A stretch of DNA of 64,000 nucleotides from positions 8,520,876 through 8,584,875 of the forward strand of contig JAQFVV010000030.1 in the NCBI GenBank assembly GCA_028023455.1. The letters are read 5' to 3'. Both the position numbers and the translations under genes were made by a program. Origin of the DNA: Epiperipatus broadwayi (taxonomy: Eukaryota; Onychophora; Udeonychophora; Euonychophora; Peripatidae). A model generated the notes under the pieces. That model was not told the DNA's origin, searched no databases, and saw only the letters and a list, made by a program, of their open reading frames with translations. This document shows, in pieces, positions 56,184 through 64,000 of this stretch. Numbering within the stretch: position 1 is the stretch's first letter; the number at the start of each line of letters is the position of its first letter.

Positions 56184-57115
56184 ATATTTGAAAACCAGGC
56201 ACTCTTCACCTGGAGCTTATTGTAAGTATAGGGATTTGAACTCAGATTTTCAAACACCCTTTAACTATCCACACTATCTTATACACACATGTAGTAAAGA
56301 TAAATAATCACGAATATATGTATTTCGTGCTAAGCCAGCACTTATCAGTTGGTCCAGATTATCATCTCCCACATATATATATAATCAGTGTTCAGTATAT
56401 TAAAATAGCAAATCATACTTTAATGGACAGGCTTCAATCTACTCCAACTTTCCAGCCACCATATCATTGAAAATCTGATGATGAAAACCCAAATCCCATG
56501 CTGATGCCAATATTATTGCCATGCCCATGTTGTCAAGTCACTGACCTTTCATGTATAGGACCTTATCCATTTAAATATATAGAAGAGAGATGGGCAGGAT
56601 GCAAACTTGATATGTAAATATTTGAAAACCAGGCACTCTTCACAAACCTGGAACTTAATTGTGAGTATAGGGATTTGAACTCAGATTTTCAAGTACCCTT
56701 CAACTATCCACACTATCTAATACAACTAATACACATGGTCACACACATGTAAAAAGATAAATAATCCAATATACGTATTTATTAATATTGGCATCAGCAC
56801 GGGATTTGGGTTTTCATCATGAGATTTTCAATAATATGGATGGCTGAAAAGTTGGAGGTTGGAGTAGATTGAAGCCTGTCCATTAAAGTATGAAGATTTG
56901 CTATCTTAATATAAACTGAGCACTGATTATATATGTGTGTGGGAGATGATAATCTGGACCAACTGATGAGTGTTGGTTTAACACGAAATACGTATTTGGT
57001 GGTTATTTTTTCTACATGTGAGTGGTCATATGTACCAGTTGTATGAGATAGTGTGGATAGTTGAAGGGTGCTTGAAAATCTGAGTTCAAATCCTTATACT
57101 TATATACATGTTGAT
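56184..57115. repeat. Inverted pair of SINE-like repeats, plus a partial third copy
   Basis: The left arm (about 56205-56520) and right arm (about 56785-57110) are reverse complements with some divergence: GGATTTGAACTCAGATTTTC with GAAAATCTGAGTTCAAATCC, CCAGATTATCATCTCCCACA with TGGGAGATGATAATCTGGAC, and TGGACAGGCTTCAATCTACT with AGTAGATTGAAGCCTGTCCA. A third partial copy is at 56620-56720 in the left-arm orientation. On the plus strand the right arm carries a box-B-like GAGTTCAAATCC and a box-A-like TAGTGTGGATAGTTGAAGGG, so the unit is probably tRNA-derived with these boxes at one end. Confidence 0.7.
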
Positions 57116-57350
57116 TAATATGAAATCGAAATTTGGTTTATTACATTGTGATTTACATACATGTTTTAATAGGTTTACGTAAAATATCTATACACATCAT
57201 CGCACATCAGTGCAGTTTAATTTATTATTTAATATAAAATATTTTCGTAACTATAAATGAAATTCAGTTTTATATATATTTAATAACATATTTAACATAT
57301 ATGAATGTGCATATTTAATTGCAGACACAAACTTTCGTCTATTTCATATA
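57116..57350. other. Intron, no feature
   Basis: A+T-rich spacer ahead of the pogo-like element. Confidence 0.4.
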
Positions 57351-58871
57351 CACCCGGGTCTCTTTTTGTGCGGATTTTTTTAATGTGATTTTGAAGTTAT
57401 GCGATTCGTGTTTCTTCTTAATATCTTTTTATACAGTTTTCTTTTATGTGATAAAGAAGTTCATATTTCACTTAAAATCGAGATTTCCCATTTTATATGC
57501 ACACTTTATATTTTACATACTAGAAATGCCTCTTGGAAAAAGATTTGGCAATAAATTTAGATATTTTAAATGATTTAGAAAAAGATAATGAAACAGAAGT
57601 GGAACTGGTTCATTTCACAACAAAAATAATTCGAGAATGTCTTCAACGTTCTAAACAATTGGACAATCATTTTCTTGTTAATGACATGAATTATGAGTGA
57701 GCTCTTAAATTCCAACAAGAGCTAAATAGTTGTATGTCTGGATATCACGGACTTCATAAACAATTAGTAAAATCATCAAAATTTAATCACATTGTCAACA
57801 TAAAACCATTAATTTTATTAGACATTTTTTTTTTGGTTGAATGAATTAGTTTTAAACTTTTGATTGGTTCAATTACAGAATCAATAATAAAAATATATTC
57901 GTCTTTTAATATTAGATTCGTTTGTAAAAAGCAAATTAATTTGTCAGATTATGAAAGTGAACGAAAGTTTTTTCAAAAATAAATTTCTATTTATAATTAT
58001 AAAAATATTCTATAGCACAGAACCTCAAATGAATGTTCGTAACCTATTAGAAAATGCTGCATACGTCAATTTCTTTCTTAATTTACATTCGTGTAAAAGT
58101 AAAGAATTTTTACTAAAATCTTAACTATTTTTCTAAAATAATTATATTTTCAGCGTATTTTATCAAAATAATTTAAAATATGTAAAAAAATACGAAACAA
58201 ATACTCTAAAATATACATTTTTGTTTTGAATATCAAAACAAAAAAGTTGGAGCTGTCAAAAATCTTGTCAAGTGCTCACTTTGGTTCAAAATGAGCAATG
58301 ACAAATCAGCGCCTTATGGTACATTTTAAACTTTAAAAAGATCGTAAATTCGCTATGATAGTCCAAAAATTGACTATTTTAGAGTGACTTGAAGCCGTGA
58401 ACAAAAATTTTCAGTTGATGCACCTGTTTGGTTAATTAAACACAGCACAAGACTGAAGTTGGCGCTAATTATGTTTCCTCTTGTGATGAATCTGATTTCT
58501 TATCAGTTCACAAACATACCCGGATATTGTCAAATAGCGATAGTGATTAAAATATATATGAAAAAATGTAAAGTAAATTACACATAAAAATATATTGTTT
58601 TGAATAAAATTAAATAGTTAATAAAAAAAGCTTGTCTTGTATCAATTTTTTTCAAATATTTGAAATTTTTTATTAGTCATACTTTATTTCCTTAATTTTT
58701 TTTATGCAAATTTTAAAGTAATTTTATCTTGTTGCTTTGCTTTTATGTGATTTTTTAAAATTATGGAATGTATCCCACATTTTTTAATGTAAGTTCAGTC
58801 TATTTCTGTGCGATTTCTTTTATGCGAGTTTTTTGCAGAAACTATCTACCGCATAAAAAGAGACACAGGTG
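57351..58871 (+). mobile_element. Pogo/Tigger-like DNA transposon remnant, TA flanks
   Basis: CACCCGGGTCTCTTTTTGTG (57351) and the complement of CACCTGTGTCTCTTTTTATG (ending 58871) are terminal inverted repeats of about 24 bases, flanked by TA on both sides (57349-57350, 58872-58873), as for Tc1/mariner/pogo elements. Sub-terminal words (TGTGCGGATTTTTTTAATGT, GTGCGATTTCTTTTATGCG) recur inside both ends. Length 1521 bases. The interior carries a decayed coding region. Confidence 0.82.
57520..57830 (+). pseudogene. Broken pogo/Tigger-type transposase fragment
   Basis: After MPLGKRFGNKF in one frame, a shift leads to LNDLEKDNETEVELVHFTTK and IIRECLQRSKQLDNHF, then stop-interrupted ALKFQQELNSCMSGY and LHKQL. 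The charged, helical character suits the C-terminal part of Tigger-like transposases, but the DDE core was not seen; placement inside matching terminal repeats is the main support. Confidence 0.45.
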
Positions 58872-58873
58872 TA

Positions 58874-60734
58874 TTTCATTTTGTCAAAATAAAGTTATTA
58901 AAAATTATTTTGCAATTAATTCCATATGGAAATCATATAAATTGTATTAATTATTTTATACTAAGATCCACTCTTTATCAATTAGTGTCTTAAAAAAAAA
59001 ATACTATCAACTTTTTTTTTCTTTTAAAAATATAAAGTCAATTTTTATTTGAAAGGTACTTGTTGATTGATTAATTATCAATACTTTTAGAATCATCTAT
59101 TCTTTACTTTTTGATTTTTAGTTCAGACAAAATTATGCTTGCATTTTAAGTTATATATATATTTTAATGTCATTTTTTTATAAGGAATTACCAAACAGCT
59201 TCTTTAAAAATATGGATATCAAATCGTTTTTCTTTTAGTTGTTTAACTTAATCAAATTATTCATTTGATTTACTTTAAGTTATTAAGTTATAAATTTAAA
59301 AGTCATTTTTAGGATTTTAAACTAACTCACCAGCTATATATATATGTTTATCTGTGCTTCTCTGCCTTTAGATACATCAGCATACGTATAATTATTTCTT
59401 CAGCAACTGATGGTTTCTCTTGATGGAGACCAGTCAAGGTAATTGTTCTGCAGTTGGTTCCATTTAGACTAGGATTTAGTAAGCTTCAGGCTAGCAAGCT
59501 ATTTTGTCCTCATTTGTTCAGGCTGATTTTTCAGAAGTGACCCAGCTTCATGTAAATCAAAGCACCTGTGAAAGAAAATAGTAGCAGCTCTTGGATCTAC
59601 TATAGTGCCTTCACTTATTTCATGTTCATTCTCTAACTCTGGTAAACCAACTTCAGAAGTACAGCAAAACTTCTAACCAACTGCTCCAAACATTTAAAGC
59701 ACACTGTTGCATCTTGCTATTTTGATTCAGTTACCAACTACTGCAACTAACTACTTCATAAAATATTTTAGTCAACTTTGCAGCTAGCTATGAGCCAGCT
59801 GCTTCTCAAAATATTACTAGCTAGACTTTTCTTTTCAAAAACTCTCATGGTTTTGGATTGGGATGACAACAACATATTGTTTTTCATTTAAAACTACTTT
59901 TTTATCTTGATTAAAAAGAATTTTAATCCCTCCAAAAGCACTTTTAATTACAAAATACTTTTAGAAGCAATTTTGAAATTTTATCGTGTGATATAAAAAA
60001 AATTTTAAAAAGAGGTAATTTACCAATTAATTAAAAAGATTTTCAAAAATAAATACTAGAAATTTTTTCAATCATCAGAAACATCCTTGTTTTTAAATTA
60101 CAAAATCAGAATACTAATAATAATTTATTTAGACCTTTTTAAATGTTTTAATTTATAATAAAATTCTGTTTTAAATTGAGAATTATTTAACCCTTTATTT
60201 TTTATTTTATTCCAGGAAGTGTAGAAAAGATTACAAAATTTTTGTCTGTGTTTATTTCTATTTTTTTTTTTAAACTTTACACATATTTTTACACACACAC
60301 AACAGGGACGAAGTGTCTATGTATTGAATGGAATGAGCTTCCGTAGAAAAATTCACTAAAATATGTACATATTCAAACTCACAAAATCGATTCAACAAGT
60401 TGCACATACAATAGTGTAGTAAGAACGATAAGTACATTAGTGTATATAAGCTATTTTGCAAAACGTAAAAAAAAAAAAACTCAACTATTTTACTAAACAT
60501 AAAAAAATAAAGTATTTAAACTTTTTTTTATTGTATAGAATTTCTGTTGACTTTCAACTTCTTTACTAACAGTTGAATTGTTTTATATGCGGCAAGGAAT
60601 GAGTTTGACCAGTGCATTATATGTTGATTATAAGAAGTTCACACAATGCTAGTCTAATTTACAATTAAAACTTAAGAATGTTAAAAGCATTTGGTAGATA
60701 AAAATATATTGATAATGTATTATCTAGATTGTAA
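58874..60734. other. Intron, nothing firm
   Basis: 59370-59840 is less A+T-rich than its surroundings and might be an old repeat, but no second copy lies in the window. (CA)n of five units near 60290. Confidence 0.4.
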
Positions 60735-60938
60735 CAGTCAGATTTGTATGCCTCGTTATCACACTGCAGCCCCAGACACGAAACTAAACACTCTAGGAGG
60801 GTTGCCTCCCAGAAATCCCAAGTTCAAATCCAAAGTCTATACTCCACAGCGCCACCTATGTGACAACGCATCTGATGCTACTGATAGCATAGTTTCTTGC
60901 TGGTGCCGGTGGTCAGGGAGAAGCAAGAGACTTTATAT
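60735..60938 (+). repeat. tRNA-derived SINE with shared CCGGTGGTCAGGGAGA tail
   Basis: Head with box-B-like CAAGTTCAAATCCAAAG (60820-60836), then CACAGCGCCACCTATGTGAC, and the 3' tail GCCGGTGGTCAGGGAGAAGC (60904-60923). The tail is common to the SINEs at 22.1 and 39.2 kb, while the head and body are different. The 87-codon frame over it is not a gene. Confidence 0.75.
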
Positions 60939-61582
60939 TAAAATACATTATTAAGTTTGCTAACTAATGTCTATAGATGGTACAAAATATATATATAAAA
61001 TGTGATATAGACCGAGGCAATGGTGTGGATCGCAGAAAATAAATAAGTAATATCAAAATGATTAAAATTTAATGTGGTTTATTAATTTAACATTATAAAT
61101 AATGAGAAGACGCAATACTGAGAAATTTGTTGTTGAGAGAAAAATGGAAGTTTACTAGCTTTCCAATGTATGGTTAGATCAGGTTACACCGGTCATTAGC
61201 CATGAGTTTTATAAGTGTTACCCATGGCAAAATCATAAAGTATGGTAGTCCTTTTCTTTTGAAGGTTACAGTTTGAGATGATTCAAAATTTTTTGTGTTA
61301 TAATTTTAGTAAACAATTATTCTCAATAATCATTATTAATTATTTTTTATTAATCACAAAGTCTATTTTTTAACTCTAAATATTAAATCTTTTCAATCAT
61401 AGTGTAAAAATTGAAAAAATATTTTAATGGTTTCTAATTATGCATCAGATTTTTTCAGTTAATAAAGCCACCTATAATTTCTCACTGAAACATAGTTCTG
61501 CGAGTTTTTCACAATAATGACTCTTCAATAGTACATAAATGATTGTTAATCTTTTTATTAGGTTTGAAATTATTATATATAT
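60939..61582. other. Intron, no feature
   Basis: A+T-rich; nothing recognised. Confidence 0.45.
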
Positions 61583-61704
61583 TGTAACAAACGGGGTTCG
61601 AATACAAGCATATGCAATATATTACTAATTGCGAGTGTTAATGTTGAGCGACTATATACGAAAAGATATATATGTAAATAGTCATTCGAACCCTGTTACA
61701 AAGA
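61581..61704. repeat. Inverted repeat TGTAACA...GGGTTCGAAT, about 120 bases
   Basis: TGTAACAAACGGGGTTCGAA near 61581 and ATTCGAACCCTGTTACA near 61687-61703 are inverted copies (17 bases with a 3-base difference). They could be ends of a small MITE or of LTRs. No target duplication seen. Confidence 0.6.
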
Positions 61705-61930
61705 GTGTGAATGTTATGTGGGTATGCCTATATAGATATATTTGTATATGTGAGTATAAAATATGTGTATGTATTAACGGTGATGGTTACAATCAATTAT
61801 ATACAGAGCTGGATAAATGGTAATTGATTATTCGTATATATTCTATCCGTTGATTTTTTTTTCTTTAAATCTGGTTTTAATAATATTGTCGGTAACACGT
61901 GTTTTTTTTACTAATTAATCTATTGAGCAT

Positions 61931-62176
61931 ATGAAGATAGAAATAGAAATAAATCAGCTGCTCTAGGCGGTTTAGTAATAACTGGCGTCAAGAAGTCCGA
62001 AAACGGGTCAGGTGGGTATTTTTGGAAAACAATAGAAGAACTGGACAGTGGCGTATGGATATTGGAAGAAAATTTTACAAAGTTAAAAAGTGAAAACAAA
62101 AGAACTTTTTGTGGGCTCGAAAAGAGAGAAAAAAAAAGAGACGCGGCTAGGACTGCAGATTGTGTGGACGTATAAA
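61931..62176 (+). other. ATG-less open frame next to the palindrome
   Basis: A frame open for about 80 codons between stops reads SAALGGLVITGVKKSENGSG, GYFWKTIEELDSGVWILEEN and FTKLKSENKRTFCGLEKREK, ending at TAA (62174-62176). It lacks an early ATG but is preceded by a T-run, CTAAT and an AG, so it could be an exon or part of a retroelement. It looks more protein-like than the opposite-strand frame at 61920-62207. I recognise no family. Confidence 0.3.
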
Positions 62177-62322
62177 TTTTCTTAAGAAGTTTATTAATAT
62201 TTCTCACCCAAAATGTCGGGGTAATTCAATAGCGTTAGTTTCGTTAACCGATCCAGTGGACAGTTGTCGTGGAACTCATCTGAAGTGGACCTACGAACTT
62301 CGCTATAAAAAAAAAGAGTTCT

Positions 62323-64000
62323 TGTTTCATCAAGAGTAATGGCGACGAAAGATCTATGAAATTGGACCCTTTCATAAAGCGAGTGAATCATCTACTCCAC
62401 CTCCAGAATAAGCTATTCGATATACCATATTGGAAATCCTTGCCATCCGTTATATCAACCAGACCAGTATTCGTGGAGAATTATAAATGCGGACTTGTCT
62501 TTGACCGTGTGAACGGTCGACGGTACTTAAGGTAATTGACGTTTACGCTAAATATATGTTCAATGAATGCGTCTTGGTAAAGAAACTAGTGTTACCTCAA
62601 TATTAATTGCTATAATAAATCTCTTTTAAATTAAATAAAATAACAACTTTAAATAAACAGCTCTGATGTATAATTGCACTATTTTGATGCGTATATGAAT
62701 TATATATGTGTGTATCAGGGTAAATGGGCTGTGCGCTTGAATATTGATATATTTATATGCGTGTATAAATGAGATTTTATCGGTATTAAGTATGGTAATA
62801 AATAGAGTAAATTGTATGATAACATTCGGGTTGAGTTATTAGATTTATAACGGATAAATTATCGGACAGAATAGATAGACACATAAGACTTAGTTGGGTA
62901 GTGTTTAGCTTTGTTCTCTAGTTAGACTATAGTCCCCAAACCCTGAGATTGAGCTGGTATGGACGCGCTACCATAAACAGGTATATCTATACCCGAACCC
63001 TTATTTACGTTTTCGATGAGATAATTCTTATCCATGTGTAAGATTGGCGCGTGAGATGGAATCAGACCATGCTTACAAATATCCTCACTCGAAGCTACGG
63101 GTAGAAGTGTACAATGGCAATATAAAATATAAAGGGTGGTATTATAATGGCGCCCAACGTGGGGCGCCATTATAATATACCCGTTATAATTTTATATCGC
63201 CATTGTACGCTTCTACCCGTAGCTTCGAGTGAGGATATTTGTAAGCATGGTCTGATTCCATCTCACGCGCCAATCTTACACATGGATAAGAATTATCTCA
63301 TCGAAAACGTAAATAAGGGTTCGGGTATATAGATATACCTCTGTTTATGGTAGCGCGTCCGTACCAGCTCAATCTCAGGGTTTGGGGAGTATAGTCTAAC
63401 TAGAGAACAAAGCTAAACACTACCCAACTAAGTCTTATGTGTCTATCTATTCTGTCTGATAATTTATCCGTTATAAATCTAATAACTCAACCCGAATGTT
63501 ATCATACAATTTACTCTATTTATTACCATACGTAATACCGATAAAATCTCATTTATACACGCATATAAATATATCAATATTCAAGCGCACAGCCCATTTA
63601 CCCTGATACACACATATATAATTCATATACGCATCAAAATAGTGCAATTATACATCAGAGCTGTTTATTTAAAGTTGTTATTTTATTTAATTTAAAAGAG
63701 ATTTATTATAGCAATTAATATTGAGGTAACACTAGTTTCTTTATCAAGACGCATTCATTGAACATATATTTAGCGTAAACGTCAATTACCTTAAGTACCG
63801 TCGACCGTTCACACGGTCACAAAGACAAGTCCGCATTTGTAATTCTCCACGAATACTGGTCTGGTTGATCTAACGGATGGCAAGGATTTCCAATATGGTA
63901 TATCGAATAGCTTATTCTGGAGGTGGAGTAGATGATTCACTCACTTTATGAAAGGGTCCCATTTCATAGATCTTTCGTCACCATTACACTTGATGAACAA
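62323..64000. repeat. Giant near-perfect palindrome: two LTRs head to head, runs past window end
   Basis: Left arm 62323-63155 and right arm 63162-64000 are reverse complements with only scattered single-base changes and a few 1-4 base indels over more than 830 bases; the loop is six bases (AACGTG, 63156-63161). Corresponding positions include GAATCATCTACTCCACCTCC (62387) with its complement near 63920, and GTGTGAACGGTCGACGGTAC (62507) with its complement near 63800. Left-arm DNA reads as LTR-like in plus sense, ending at the primer-binding site. The right arm is not finished at base 64000. Paired frames at 62922-63170 (minus) and 63147-63332 (plus) are mirror images and are not separate genes. 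Confidence 0.95.
63148..63165 (+). other. tRNA-Lys-type retroviral primer-binding site
   Basis: TGGCGCCCAACGTGGGGC is the exact complement of the 3' 18 bases of tRNA-Lys(1,2), the primer used by several retroviruses and gypsy-like elements. On the minus strand the equivalent stretch has two mismatches, so only the plus orientation is a true PBS. It is the centre of the palindrome. Confidence 0.88.

Noticed and set aside
60691-60954. 87-codon frame with Pro/Arg-rich middle
   Set aside because: It is the translation of a SINE.
62922-63332. Two frames, one on each strand, with almost identical protein sequence beginning MAP(H/N)VGRHYN
   Set aside because: They are mirror images across the palindrome centre and read backwards through the PBS; no gene duplication is implied.
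1-64000. CRISPR array or prokaryotic gene cluster
   Set aside because: No regularly spaced short repeats; spliceosomal introns and animal transposons show a eukaryotic nuclear genome.

Overview
This is a strongly A+T-rich piece of a large animal nuclear genome. It has spliceosomal introns with GT..AG borders, a conserved eukaryotic ribosome-biogenesis gene, RTE/jockey-like LINE remnants, tRNA-derived SINEs, hAT and pogo-type DNA transposons and LTR-element debris. There are no prokaryotic operons, no CRISPR array and no genuine tRNA or rRNA gene. An invertebrate with a bloated genome fits best; I cannot fix the phylum from sequence alone.

The only host gene I can support is NOB1, the PIN-domain endonuclease that makes the 3' end of 18S rRNA. 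Four consecutive in-frame + strand exons are visible: 22827-22959, 33756-33889, 44863-44931 and 53358-53735. They are separated by introns of about 10.8, 11.0 and 8.4 kb. The first coding exon (start Met and first catalytic Asp) and the exons for the zinc ribbon and C-terminus were not found. The last intron runs more than 10 kb to the window end. A small possible exon of an unknown gene lies at 17158-17286.

Layout: 1-3.3 kb holds a frameshifted Ty3/gypsy-like gag, an integrase zinc finger and LTR-like DNA. 3.3-9.9 kb is mostly featureless, with an LTR-like promoter and a SINE near 6.2-6.7 kb. 9.9-11.2 kb is a compound of a palindromic repeat family that recurs at 12.2, 18.5, 19.2, 53.0 and 55.2 kb. 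13.9-15.6 kb is a LINE RT fragment next to a 1.5 kb foldback element. 25.15-27.42 kb is a whole hAT transposon with 8-bp target duplication and decayed transposase. 27.6-28.0, 39.1, 42.3-43.6, 45.2-47.9 (minus) and 51.3-51.8 kb are LINE remnants. 37.9-38.65 kb is an LTR with an internal minisatellite. 39.5-40.95 kb is a 0.7 kb tandem duplication. 48.7-49.2 kb is a deleted hAT element with target duplication. 54.5 kb is a SINE with target duplication. 56.2-57.1 kb is an inverted SINE-like pair. 57.35-58.87 kb is a pogo/Tigger-like element. 60.7 kb is a SINE.

The most unusual object is the end of the window: a giant, nearly perfect palindrome (arms of at least 0.83 kb, from 62323 past 64000). 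Its centre is an exact 18-nt tRNA-Lys-type retroviral primer-binding site. The base-level structure of the centre is what would be produced if plus-strand strong-stop DNA folded back at the PBS and primed synthesis on itself, giving two LTRs head to head.
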